Positions 1-8,892 of a stretch of 9,382 nt of DNA are shown here, in pieces. A program made the position numbers and the translations under genes. This stretch comes from an uncultured Alphaproteobacteria bacterium. Lineage in GTDB: Bacteria > Pseudomonadota > Alphaproteobacteria > Micropepsales > Micropepsaceae. Every line of letters begins with the position of its first letter. The stretch's first letter is position 1. The stretch lies in the NCBI GenBank assembly GCA_937942205.1, contig CALDFO010000297.1:1-9382 (forward strand), in the 5' to 3' direction. A model generated the notes under the pieces. The model was not told the DNA's origin. It saw only the letters and a program-made list of their open reading frames with translations, and did no database searches.

Positions 1-953
1 AGCGTCTCGGCGGCGCGGGCGGCCAGCATCTGGCGCTCGGCGTCCGAGGATTTCAGGTGGCGGATCGAGGCCAGCGTGCCCGCCGCGATCACCGGGGCCA
101 GCGAGGTGGTGAAGATGAAGCCGGGCGCGAAGCTGCGGATACAGTCCACCAGCTCGGCGCTGGCGGCGACATAGCCGCCCATCACCCCGAACGCCTTGGC
201 CAGGGTGCCTTCCACGATGTCGATGCGGTGCATGGTGCCGTCGCGCGCCGCCACGCCCGCGCCGCGCGGCCCATACAGGCCCACGCCATGAACCTCGTCG
301 ATATAGGTCAGCGCGCCGTACTTCTCGGCCAGGTCACAGATGGCGGCGGTGGGCGAGAACTCGCCCTCCATCGAATAGACGCTCTCAAAGGCGATCAGCT
401 TGGGCGCCGCCGGATTGGCGGCCTTCAGCAATTCCTCCAGATGGGCGACATCGTTGTGGCGGAAGACGTATTTGGGCGTGCCGCCATGACGGATGCCTTC
501 GATCATCGAGGCATGATTCAATTCGTCGGAGAAGATGATCAGGCCCGGCAGCACCTTGGACAGGGTGGACAGGGTGGCGTCGTTGGAGACGAAGCCGCTG
601 GTGAACAGCAGCGCCGCTTCCTTGCCATGCAGATCGGCCAGCTCGCGTTCCAGTTCGACATGGTAGTGGGTGGTGCCGGAGATGTTGCGGGTGCCGCCGC
701 TGCCCGCGCCCACCGCGTCCACCGCCTCGTGCATCGCCGCCAGCACCTTGGGATGCTGGCCCATGTTCAGATAGTCGTTGGAGCACCACACCGTGATCGA
801 CCGCCCCTGGCCGTCCGTATGGCTGCCCGCCGCCAGCGAGGCCTGCGGAAAGGCGCCGCGCTCGCGCAGGATGTCGGCGAAGACGCGATAACGGCCTTCC
901 CGCTTCAGGGCCGCCAGGGCATCCTGGAAACTGCTGGAATAGGAAAACGCCAT
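1..953 (-). CDS. hemA: 5-aminolevulinate synthase, C-terminus cut by window edge
   Basis: This enzyme condenses glycine and succinyl-CoA to 5-aminolevulinate, the first committed step of the C4 haem pathway, and needs pyridoxal phosphate. Reading the minus strand from the ATG at 953 gives 317 codons with no stop before the left edge; the family is about 400 residues, so roughly the last 80-90 are missing. Diagnostic stretches are an N-terminal block with [12 protein letters not shown], then [13 protein letters not shown], the glycine-rich [36 protein letters not shown], the cofactor-binding [12 protein letters not shown], and [14 protein letters not shown]. The Schiff-base lysine in the last is Lys253 (bases 195-197). 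An AAGG about 9 nt upstream supports the start. It is divergent from the DUF1295 gene, and hemB, the next pathway enzyme, lies 2.6 kb away. The related 2-amino-3-ketobutyrate ligase and 8-amino-7-oxononanoate synthase are less likely given the ALAS-specific N-terminus and the NISGTTHYH stretch. Confidence 0.96.
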   Translation of the reverse strand, partial: MAFSYSSSFQDALAALKREGRYRVFADILRERGAFPQASLAAGSHTDGQGRSITVWCSNDYLNMGQHPKVLAAMHEAVDAVGAGSGGTRNISGTTHYHVELERELADLHGKEAALLFTSGFVSNDATLSTLSKVLPGLIIFSDELNHASMIEGIRHGGTPKYVFRHNDVAHLEELLKAANPAAPKLIAFESVYSMEGEFSPTAAICDLAEKYGALTYIDEVHGVGLYGPRGAGVAARDGTMHRIDIVEGTLAKAFGVMGGYVAASAELVDCIRSFAPGFIFTTSLAPVIAAGTLASIRHLKSSDAERQMLAARAAET

Positions 954-1012
954 GCTTGGTGCCCTTGGGTCTGGTCCTGCCCCTGATAAACAGGATACCC
1001 CGAAAGAAGTGT

Positions 1013-1026
1013 TTGATTCCAAGCAA
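1013..1026. promoter_or_regulatory. Candidate FNR/FixK-type box upstream of hemA
   Basis: TTGATTCCAAGCAA matches the FNR/FixK consensus TTGAT-N4-ATCAA at 9 of 10 conserved positions. Its centre (1019.5) lies 32 bases upstream of the centre of a weak minus-strand -10-like hexamer, TTTATC (990-985). That is the spacing of a class II (-41.5) activated promoter for hemA and would put the start of transcription near 978. Haem genes are known FnrL/FixK targets in other alphaproteobacteria. The box ends 8 nt before the DUF1295 start codon, so a bound regulator could also affect that gene. The hexamer itself matches the sigma-70 consensus poorly (3 of 6). Confidence 0.5.
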
Positions 1027-1034
1027 TTTGTCAC

Positions 1035-1835
1035 ATGATCCCGCTGGTCCTTCCTATTCTTTCGCCGCCGCTCTGGGGTCTGGCGTTCCTGCTGGGCGGC
1101 GCCGTCCTGCTGTGGTTGATATCGCTTCGCATCCGCGATTCCAGCATCGGAACGATTGCCTGGAGCCTGGGTCTGGCCGGGGTGGTCGATGTCGCCGCCT
1201 GGACGGGCCAGGCGGGCGGCGACCGTGCCGCACTGGTGATTTTCCTGGTGAATATCTGGGCTGTCCGGCTGGCGGCCCACCTCTGGGCGCGCCATGAGGG
1301 GGAGGATCATCGCTATGCGGTCCTGCGGCAGCGGTTCGGCCGCCGCTGGTGGTGGTTGAGTCTGATCCAGGTGTTCTTGTTGCAAGCGATTCTCATCTGG
1401 GTGATCGCCGCGCCGCCGGTGGCCGCCGTGCTGAACGGCTATGCGCCAATGGGGTGGCTGGATTATCTGGGCGCGGGGCTGGCGACCCTGGCCATCGCCT
1501 GGGAGGCGGTCGCCGACCTCCAGCTTGCCCGGTTCCGCGCCGACCCCGCTCATGCGGGCCAGGTGATGGACAAGGGTCTGTGGGGCTGGTCGCGCCATCC
1601 CAACTATTTCGGCGAAAGCCTGTTGTGGGCGGGGCTGTTCCTGATCGGCTTCTCGGCCAGCGGGCAATGGTGGCTGCTGGTCAGCCCGCTCCTGACGGTT
1701 TTCCTGCTGACGCAGGTTTCCACCGCGGTGATGGAGGACGGCATGGATCAGCGCCGTCCCGCCTATGCCGCATACCGGCGGCGGGTCGGCGCCTTCCTGC
1801 CCTGGCCGCGCCGCAGGGACGCGCGCAAGGGCTGA
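1035..1835 (+). CDS. DUF1295 / steroid 5-alpha-reductase-like membrane protein
   Basis: A 266-residue polytopic inner-membrane protein with about six to seven hydrophobic segments (roughly residues 8-31, 38-56, 65-84, 107-130, 139-156, 196-209 and 212-230). The signature [14 protein letters not shown] at 181-194, with [13 protein letters not shown] near 90-102, is typical of DUF1295. This family shares its C-terminal half with steroid 5-alpha reductases and isoprenylcysteine methyltransferases, where the R-H-P-N-Y region takes part in cofactor binding. The family is thought to hold NADPH-dependent reductases, but the substrate is unknown and the gene context does not settle it. No Shine-Dalgarno sequence precedes the only plausible ATG, so initiation may be weak or lack a normal leader. 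The gene is divergent from hemA, and its TGA directly abuts the stop codon of the convergent regulator gene. Confidence 0.85.
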   Translation: MIPLVLPILSPPLWGLAFLLGGAVLLWLISLRIRDSSIGTIAWSLGLAGVVDVAAWTGQAGGDRAALVIFLVNIWAVRLAAHLWARHEGEDHRYAVLRQRFGRRWWWLSLIQVFLLQAILIWVIAAPPVAAVLNGYAPMGWLDYLGAGLATLAIAWEAVADLQLARFRADPAHAGQVMDKGLWGWSRHPNYFGESLLWAGLFLIGFSASGQWWLLVSPLLTVFLLTQVSTAVMEDGMDQRRPAYAAYRRRVGAFLPWPRRRDARKG

Positions 1836-2345
1836 TCAGAGCCGGAAACGGACCTGGTCGATCCAGAAGCGTTCCATGCGCTTGAGGGTGACGTTCATGC
1901 TGTCCAGGTCGGCGCTGCCGACATTGCCCACCGCTTCCAGCGACAGCAGATGGCGGTCGAACAGTTCGCGCAACGTGTCGCGCACCGCCTCGCCCTTGCG
2001 GGTCAGGCGCACCAGCACCGAACGGCGATCGGCTTCCGACCGCTCGTGATGGATATAGCCGCCCTCGACCAGCTTCTTGAGATTGTAGGAGACGTTGGAG
2101 CCCAGATAATGGCCGCGCGTGCGCAATTCGCCCGCGGTCAGCTCCTGATCTCCGACATTGAACAGCAGCAGCGCCTGGACCGAATTGATCTCGCGCTCGT
2201 CGCGGCGGTCCAGTTCGTCCTTGATCACGTCCAGCAGCTGCCGGTGCAGCCGCTCAACCAGGTTGAGAGTCTCGAGATAATGCTTTCGCACCGAAGCGAC
2301 GCTTTCGAGCGCCGCCGCGGCCTGCGGTTTGGCCATGGCCGTCAT
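1836..2345 (-). CDS. ldtR: MarR-family winged-helix regulator, LdtR-like
   Basis: A 169-residue DNA-binding protein. An N-terminal dimerisation helix rich in Leu and Arg (about 15-50) is followed by the winged helix-turn-helix (about 52-115). Visible there are NSVQALLLFNVGD, TAGELRTRGHYLGSNVSYNL and the wing motif SEADRRSVLVRLT with the family's D-R-R at 106-108. The GHYLGSNVSYNLKKLVE recognition region resembles my memory of LdtR, the alphaproteobacterial regulator of L,D-transpeptidase and cell-wall stress genes, so the symbol is a similarity call. A GTG at 2375 would add ten residues, but the ATG at 2345 is preferred because GGAG stands 8 nt before it. That site is the 3' arm of a perfect hairpin. 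The hydrolase gene upstream on the same strand is 155 nt away, so a separate promoter is likely. Confidence 0.82.
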   Translation of the reverse strand: MTAMAKPQAAAALESVASVRKHYLETLNLVERLHRQLLDVIKDELDRRDEREINSVQALLLFNVGDQELTAGELRTRGHYLGSNVSYNLKKLVEGGYIHHERSEADRRSVLVRLTRKGEAVRDTLRELFDRHLLSLEAVGNVGSADLDSMNVTLKRMERFWIDQVRFRL

Positions 2346-2353
2346 CTGTTTTT

Positions 2354-2370
2354 CTCCGCTTTTTGCGGAG
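2354..2370 (-). promoter_or_regulatory. Perfect hairpin covering the ribosome binding site of the LdtR-like gene
   Basis: On the minus strand CTCCGC-AAAAA-GCGGAG is a perfect 6-bp inverted repeat with a 5-nt loop. Its 3' arm carries the GGAG Shine-Dalgarno sequence 8 nt before the chosen ATG, so folding of the mRNA would hide the ribosome binding site. The same 17 bases also form a DNA palindrome of the size MarR dimers bind, so it could be an autoregulatory operator. No T-run follows on the minus strand, so it is not a normal terminator. Confidence 0.45.
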
Positions 2371-2412
2371 CCCACCTATTGTTGGAGCCAGATTAGGCGC
2401 GATGTCTTAAGG

Positions 2413-2427
2413 GCGCGTAAAACGCGC
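2413..2427. repeat. Short perfect inverted repeat in the regulator upstream region
   Basis: GCGCGT-AAA-ACGCGC is a perfect 6-bp inverted repeat with a 3-nt spacer. It sits about 70 bases before the LdtR-like start codon, in the 155-nt gap after the hydrolase gene. It could be a regulator binding site or a small hairpin at the end of the hydrolase transcript. It has no following T-run, and in GC-rich DNA such short repeats also arise by chance. The rest of the 2346-2500 gap shows no convincing promoter or small gene. Confidence 0.3.
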
Positions 2428-2500
2428 GGCCGCTCAAGGGGCAGTTTTCCAGACGGCGCCATCATGTCCCGTCATGGCAAACAAAGGGTAAATCGCATCG

Positions 2501-4585
<2,085 letters not shown>

Positions 4586-4605
4586 CCCCCTCTGTCACAG
4601 CTCAG

Positions 4606-4620
4606 GTCTGCTCCGCAGAC
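4606..4620. repeat. Hairpin in the hemB/TetR gap
   Basis: GTCTGC-TCC-GCAGAC is a perfect 6-bp inverted repeat with a 3-nt loop, 20 bases after the hemB stop codon. It is followed by a second larger hairpin at 4635-4671. Together they look like one structured module. There is no T-run, so a rho-independent terminator in the strict sense is not shown. Confidence 0.5.
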
Positions 4621-4634
4621 ACTTCGCTGCGACA

Positions 4635-4671
4635 TCTCCCCCCGCCTGGCGCTTCGCGCCGCAGGGGGAGA
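4635..4671. terminator. Large GC-rich hairpin, possible bidirectional terminator or dispersed intergenic repeat
   Basis: The outer arms TCTCCCCC (4635-4642) and GGGGGAGA (4664-4671) pair perfectly, and inside them GGCGC-TTC-GCGCC (4648-4660) forms a second stem. The element sits between the convergent hemB and TetR genes, where a terminator for both would be expected. The CTCCCCC...GGGGGAG form recalls abundant intergenic repeats that I know from alphaproteobacterial genomes, so it may be one copy of a dispersed family. Neither flank has a clear T-run. Confidence 0.5.
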
Positions 4672-4681
4672 AAGCCGATGC

Positions 4682-4698
4682 CAAGGGTCAATCCCTTG
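4682..4698 (-). terminator. Small inverted repeat spanning the TetR stop codon
   Basis: CAAGGG-TCAAT-CCCTTG is a 6-bp inverted repeat whose loop contains the TetR stop codon (4688-4690, read on the minus strand). It may help end the five-gene transcript together with the larger hairpin at 4635-4671. It has no T-run, so the call is weak. Confidence 0.3.
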
Positions 4699-5314
4699 AA
4701 GTCGCAAACAGGCTGCGCAGGATGATCTCTGCCCGGGCCGGCAGCACATGCAGGCCGCTGCGGCGCTGGCCCAGGTCGATCACATTCTCCAGCACCAGCA
4801 TGGCCAGGCCGTGCATCGCCCCCCACACCGCCAGCCCCAGGGCGTTGTCGTGCAATGCCGCCCCGATGGTCTCGCCGATGGCGTCGGCCTTCAGGCCCAG
4901 GGTGGGGAACTGGTCGCGGTTGGGAAGCTGGCCGCCGAACATCAGCCGCGCCAGCGCCGGACGCGCCGCCACGAAGCGCATATAGGCCGCGCCCAGGGTG
5001 GCGATCCTGTCGGATTCGCTGCCCGGGGCCTTGGCGGCTTCCACCAACGCCTCGCGCAACTCGTCGAACCCCTCGATCGACAGTTCGACCAGCAGCGCCT
5101 CGTGATTGGGGAAATGGCGATAAGGCGCGGCATGGCTGACGCCCGCCTTGCGCGCCACCGCGCGCAAGGTCAGGGCCGCCAGCGACTCTTCTTCCAGGAT
5201 GGTGCGCGCCGCCTCCAACAGCCCGTTGCGAAGGTCGCCATGGTGATAGCCGCGCCCTCCCTTGCTCGCCGTGACAGCCGCGGTCGCCGCGGTGCGCGTA
5301 TCCTGATCGTTCAT
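4688..5314 (-). CDS. TetR/AcrR-family regulator with WHG-type C-terminal domain
   Basis: A 208-residue one-component repressor. A low-complexity Ala/Thr N-terminus (1-18) leads to YHHGDLRNGLLEAARTILEE (23-42), then the helix-turn-helix LTLRAVARKAGVSHAAPYRHF (48-68), a clear TetR pattern. The C-terminal ligand domain carries AVWGAMHGLAMLVLENVI, which contains the W-x-x-x-H-G motif that names the WHG (TetR_C_33) domain. Its ligand is unknown. The ATG at 5314 is chosen because GAGG stands 7 nt upstream. The same frame is open to 5548, but that extra part lies over the dehydrogenase gene and shows no family similarity. It is 19 nt after the dehydrogenase stop and is the last gene of the efflux operon. 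It could control that operon or a remote target. Confidence 0.9.
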   Translation of the reverse strand: MNDQDTRTAATAAVTASKGGRGYHHGDLRNGLLEAARTILEEESLAALTLRAVARKAGVSHAAPYRHFPNHEALLVELSIEGFDELREALVEAAKAPGSESDRIATLGAAYMRFVAARPALARLMFGGQLPNRDQFPTLGLKADAIGETIGAALHDNALGLAVWGAMHGLAMLVLENVIDLGQRRSGLHVLPARAEIILRSLFATSRD

Positions 5315-5333
5315 GCCGATGCCTCGTACTGTG

Positions 5334-6218
5334 CTACTTCTTGTTACCTTTGCGCGCCGCCTCCTGGCGCACGAACAGGCTGGATGTGTCCCAACGCTTG
5401 CCGCCCAGATTCTCGACCTCGGCATAGAACTGGTCCACCACCGCGGTGATGGGCAGGCTGACGCCCTGCTTGCGCGCTTCCTCCAGCGCGATGCCCAGAT
5501 CCTTGCGCATCCATTCCACCGCGAAGCCGTGCTCATACTGTCCCGCATTCATGGTCTTGACGCGGTTCTCCATCTGCCAGCTCTGGGCGGCGCCCTTGGA
5601 GATGACGTCGGTCACCGCCTCGATATCCAGGCCGGCGGCGCGCATCAGGCTGTAGGCTTCCGACATGCCCTGCACGATGCCGGCGATGCAGATCTGGTTG
5701 ACCATCTTGGTGAGCTGGCCGGAGCCGGGCGGGCCCAGCCGCTTGGCCATCTTGGTATAGGGCGCCATCACGGCCTCGGCCTTGGCATAGGCGTCTTCCT
5801 TGCCGCCGCACATGATGCCCAGCTTGCCGTTCACCGCGCCCGCCTGGCCGCCCGACACCGGCGCATCGACGAAATCGAAACCGCGCTTTTCGGCTTCCGC
5901 CGCCAGCTCGCGCGCGATCGAGGCGCTGGCCGTGGTGTGATCCACGAACAGGCCGCCCTTGGCCATCGCCTGGAAAGCCCCCTGCCCTCCCAGAGTCACT
6001 TCGCGCAGGTCGCTGTCGCGTCCCACGCAGCAGAACACGATCTCCTGCCCCTTGGCGGCCTCGGCCGGAGTCGGCGCGGTCTCGCCGCCATACTCGGCCT
6101 TCCACTGCTTCGCCTTTTCGGAATTGCGGTTGTAGACGGTGACGTCATGACCGGCCTTTTTCAGGTGCCCCGCCATCGGATATCCCATCACGCCCAGTCC
6201 GATGAATGCGACTTTCAT
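5334..6218 (-). CDS. Beta-hydroxyacid dehydrogenase, 3-hydroxyisobutyrate dehydrogenase family
   Basis: A 294-residue cytoplasmic NAD(P)-dependent oxidoreductase. The N-terminal Rossmann fold has GLGVMG at 7-12. Asn30-Arg31 at the end of the second strand (VYNRN) suggests NADP(H) rather than NAD, which usually pairs with Asp there. The substrate motif is DAPVSGGQAGAVNGKLGIM starting at 118, and the catalytic lysine is Lys171 in GSGQLTKMVNQ. The C-terminal all-helical domain includes MRKDLGIALEEA and WDTSSLF. The family includes 3-hydroxyisobutyrate dehydrogenase, tartronate semialdehyde reductase and succinic-semialdehyde/glyoxylate reductases; motifs alone do not fix the substrate. Its ATG overlaps the exporter's TAA by one base (TAATG), so it is probably translated by coupling. 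A 3-hydroxyisobutyryl-CoA hydrolase gene lies 1.8 kb away on the same strand but outside this operon. Confidence 0.9.
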   Translation of the reverse strand: MKVAFIGLGVMGYPMAGHLKKAGHDVTVYNRNSEKAKQWKAEYGGETAPTPAEAAKGQEIVFCCVGRDSDLREVTLGGQGAFQAMAKGGLFVDHTTASASIARELAAEAEKRGFDFVDAPVSGGQAGAVNGKLGIMCGGKEDAYAKAEAVMAPYTKMAKRLGPPGSGQLTKMVNQICIAGIVQGMSEAYSLMRAAGLDIEAVTDVISKGAAQSWQMENRVKTMNAGQYEHGFAVEWMRKDLGIALEEARKQGVSLPITAVVDQFYAEVENLGGKRWDTSSLFVRQEAARKGNKK

Positions 6219-7768
6219 TATTCCACCACTTCCATTTTAGGGGTTTCTCCACGGGCGAATACAGGCCGCTTCATCAGCCAGATGATGACGAACACCGGAA
6301 GACTCACCCAGAACATGAACAGGAAGTCGTTGGCGTAGGCCTGCACTTGCGCGCGGTATTCTAGGAGAGAATTCAGATTTGCCAACCCAAAAGGAATCTG
6401 AGGATTCATCATCATGGATGGCGCATTGACCCCCAGCGCGCGATTGAACGGCGTGGCATGGGCGGTGAGCTGGGCGTGAATCGTCTGGATGCTGCTGGCG
6501 AGCACCGTGGAGGTCAGCGAAACGCCCACCGCGCTGCCGATATTGCGCATCAGGTTGGACAGGCCCGCGCCGTCCGTCCGCAATTGTGGCGAAAGTGTCG
6601 CAAACGCCACCAGGTTCATGGGCACGAACACCAGGCCCATGCCGATGCCCTGCACGAAGGTCACCCAGGAGATGGTCAACCCATCGATGTCCGGTGTCCA
6701 GGCGGTCATGTGCCACATGGACCAGAGCAGGCAGGCCGCGCCCACCGTCATCACCAGGCGCGGATCGAGTTTCATCGCCAGGCGGCCCGCGAACATCATG
6801 GCGACCATCACCCCGACGCCGCGCGGCACCATCAGAAAACCGGTCTGGGTGACGCTGCGGCCCGACAAATCCTGCAGATAGGGCGACATCAGCGCCGAGG
6901 AGGCCAGCAGCACGAATCCCATCACGAACATCAGCACCAGCCCGCTGACCAGATTGCGGTCGCGGAAGACCTGGCGGGGCAGGAACGGCTTTTTCGCCGT
7001 CAGCATATGGACCAGGAACAGATAAAGCGCGATGACGGAAATCATCGCCTCCACCACGATCTCGGTGGAGGAGAACCAGTCCTTGGTGGTGCCGCGGTCC
7101 AGCATCAGTTGCAGCGAGGCCAGCCCGACCGACAGCGCCCCGAAGCCGAACCAGTCGAAGCGCAGGCTGCTGTCCCGCGCGGTATCCTTGAAGAATATCC
7201 ACAGGGCCGCGCAGGCGGCGATGCCGAACGGCACGTTGATATAGAACCCCCAGCGCCAGTTGTAGGCATCGGTGAGGATGCCGCCCAGGGTCGGCCCCAG
7301 GATCGGCCCCAGCATCACCCCCATACCCCAGATCGCCATCACATTGCCGCGCTTCTCGGCCGGATACATGTCCAGCATCACCGCCTGGGACAGCGGCCCC
7401 AGCGCGGCGCCGAACATGCCCTGCACGATGCGGAACAGCACCATCTGCTCCAGGCTCTGGGCGGCGCCACAGAGCATGGAGGCAAAGGTGAAACCGGCGA
7501 TGGCGGTGATCAGGAAATTCTTCTTGCCGAACCGCGCCGCCAGCCAGCCCACCGGCGCGGTCATGATGGCTGCGGCGATGATATAGCTGGTCAGCACCCA
7601 GGTGATCTGGTCGCGCGAGGCCGACAGGCTGCCTTCCATATACGGCAGCGCGACATTGGCGATGGTGGTGTCCAGGGCCTGCATCAGCACGCCCGCCATG
7701 GAGCCGATCAACACCGCCCATTCGGCCAGCTTGCTGTCATACCGGTGGGCGGCGTGCGGCTGATCCAT
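6218..7768 (-). CDS. emrB: EmrB-like MFS exporter, DHA2 family (14 TM)
   Basis: A 516-residue inner-membrane proton-driven drug antiporter. About 14 hydrophobic segments are visible. Family motifs occur in order: ALDTTIANVALP (31-42, motif D1 with Asp33), GWLAARFGKKN (74-84, motif A), RIVQGMFGA (113-121, motif B), and GVMLGPILGPTLGG (150-163, the antiporter motif C). SNLMRNIGSAVGVSLTSTVL near residue 400 and the late RAQVQAYANDFLFMF block are typical of EmrB/FarB/VceB-type pumps. The partner adaptor gene ends 6 nt upstream, so the pair should form an EmrAB-type complex with a TolC-like outer-membrane channel that is not in this window. Likely substrates are hydrophobic uncouplers, fatty acids or antibiotics; the sequence does not tell which. 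It is coupled to the following dehydrogenase through TAATG. Confidence 0.94.
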   Translation of the reverse strand: MDQPHAAHRYDSKLAEWAVLIGSMAGVLMQALDTTIANVALPYMEGSLSASRDQITWVLTSYIIAAAIMTAPVGWLAARFGKKNFLITAIAGFTFASMLCGAAQSLEQMVLFRIVQGMFGAALGPLSQAVMLDMYPAEKRGNVMAIWGMGVMLGPILGPTLGGILTDAYNWRWGFYINVPFGIAACAALWIFFKDTARDSSLRFDWFGFGALSVGLASLQLMLDRGTTKDWFSSTEIVVEAMISVIALYLFLVHMLTAKKPFLPRQVFRDRNLVSGLVLMFVMGFVLLASSALMSPYLQDLSGRSVTQTGFLMVPRGVGVMVAMMFAGRLAMKLDPRLVMTVGAACLLWSMWHMTAWTPDIDGLTISWVTFVQGIGMGLVFVPMNLVAFATLSPQLRTDGAGLSNLMRNIGSAVGVSLTSTVLASSIQTIHAQLTAHATPFNRALGVNAPSMMMNPQIPFGLANLNSLLEYRAQVQAYANDFLFMFWVSLPVFVIIWLMKRPVFARGETPKMEVVE

Positions 7769-7774
7769 CGCCGC

Positions 7775-8890
7775 TTACGATCCGTGGATCAGCCGCCACC
7801 AGCGGCGATGGCCGGTGTCTATGCTGACGACGGCGCTCATGCCGGCGCGCAGCGGCCGGGCGCAAGCCTCACTCTGCGCCTCGCCGATGGCGATGCGGAC
7901 GGGGATGCGCTGCACCACCTTCACCCAGTTGCCGCTGGCATTCTGCGCCGGCAGGGCCGAAAAAGCGGTGTCGCTGGCCGCGCTGACGCTTTGGACATGG
8001 CCGCTCCAATGACAGCCGGGATAGGTGTCCACGGTGATGTCCACCGGCTGGCCGGGATGGACATGGGTGAGATCGGTTTCCTTGAGGTCGGAGGCGATCC
8101 AGGTCTCATTGCCGACGATGCCGACCGCGCTGGTGGTGGAAAAGGCCGACAGGGCCGAGATCACCAGGGTGCCGGGCTGCAGGCTGTCCACCTCGCCCAC
8201 CGTACCGGCGAAGGGCGCGCGTACCGTGGCATGGTCGAGCTGGCGCTGCGCCTCATCCACCTGCGCCTTGGCTTTCAGATAGGCGGGCGTCTGTTCCGCC
8301 GGGAGTTCGGGATTGCCGTTCAGCTTGGCCAGCTGGGTGGCCGCGTTCTGCCGCAGCGAGGCCAGCGAGGCCTGGGCGCTGAGCAGCGCGGCGCGGGCGG
8401 TATCCACCTGCATGGCGGCGATGGCGTTCTGCGCCTGCAAAGCCTGATAGCGCGAGAAGGTCTGCCGGTTGACATTGACCTGCGCCTGCTGGGCGGCCGC
8501 CTGGGCCAGGTCGGCGCGATACAGGGCACGGGTGGATTCGGCATCCTGCGCGGCGCTGACCAGCGCCGCCTGGGCGTTCTCCAGCGCGATCTCGAACGGC
8601 TTGGCGTCCAGCGTGAACAGGATGTCGCCCGCCTTCACCGTCTGGCCTTCCTTGACGTTCACCGTCTGCACCAGGCCGGAAACATCGGTGGAAACCATCA
8701 GCTTGTTGGCATGGACATAGGTGTCGTCCGCCGTCACATAGCGGCCGCCGCTGAGATAGAAGACCGCGGCGAGCGCCAGGAACACGCTTACGCCACCCAG
8801 CATCAGGACACGGCGCAGCCGCGCCTTGTCGGACCAAAGACCGGCGCGGGTCTCACCTTCCGGTGCAAAGGCGTCGTTGACGGCAGACAT
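7775..8890 (-). CDS. emrA: EmrA-like periplasmic adaptor (HlyD family)
   Basis: A 371-residue membrane-fusion protein that links the MFS exporter to an outer-membrane channel. A short cytoplasmic tail rich in Arg and Lys (15-27) leads to one membrane anchor (about 28-46) and then TADDTYVHANKLMVSTDVSG (53-72), the usual start of the beta-barrel and lipoyl domain. The first lipoyl half has VKEGQTVKAGDILFTLD (79-95). A long Ala/Gln-rich coiled coil covers about 100-215. The second lipoyl half has VRAPFAGTVGEV starting at 223, and the C-terminal barrel includes DLKETDLTHVHPGQPVDI. The coiled coil is unusually rich in Ala and Gln, which is common in high-GC genomes. The start has an AGGAG 7 nt upstream that lies inside the end of the marR gene, and the two genes are 2 nt apart. 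Confidence 0.94.
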   Translation of the reverse strand: MSAVNDAFAPEGETRAGLWSDKARLRRVLMLGGVSVFLALAAVFYLSGGRYVTADDTYVHANKLMVSTDVSGLVQTVNVKEGQTVKAGDILFTLDAKPFEIALENAQAALVSAAQDAESTRALYRADLAQAAAQQAQVNVNRQTFSRYQALQAQNAIAAMQVDTARAALLSAQASLASLRQNAATQLAKLNGNPELPAEQTPAYLKAKAQVDEAQRQLDHATVRAPFAGTVGEVDSLQPGTLVISALSAFSTTSAVGIVGNETWIASDLKETDLTHVHPGQPVDITVDTYPGCHWSGHVQSVSAASDTAFSALPAQNASGNWVKVVQRIPVRIAIGEAQSEACARPLRAGMSAVVSIDTGHRRWWRLIHGS

Positions 8891-8892
8891 GC

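Noticed and set aside
57..986. A 309-codon plus-strand open frame opposite hemA
   Set aside because: It is antisense to a strongly supported ALAS gene and has low-complexity Gly/Arg/His-rich sequence with no recognisable domain.
385..1026. A minus-strand open frame of 213 codons in another frame of hemA
   Set aside because: It is a frame shadow of hemA. A frameshift is not needed, since the hemA frame is open without interruption from 953 to the window edge.
2353..2370. Rho-independent terminator for the hydrolase transcript
   Set aside because: The hairpin is followed by A residues, not T residues, in the direction of transcription and lies only 8 nt from the next start codon.
4688..5548. 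A longer TetR protein starting at 5548
   Set aside because: The extra 78 residues overlap the dehydrogenase gene, are Arg/Ser-rich and unlike any TetR N-terminus. The ATG at 5314 has a proper ribosome site.
5313..6338. A 341-codon plus-strand open frame opposite the dehydrogenase
   Set aside because: It is antisense to a gene with complete Rossmann and catalytic motifs and has a His/Leu/Ala-rich composition typical of shadows.
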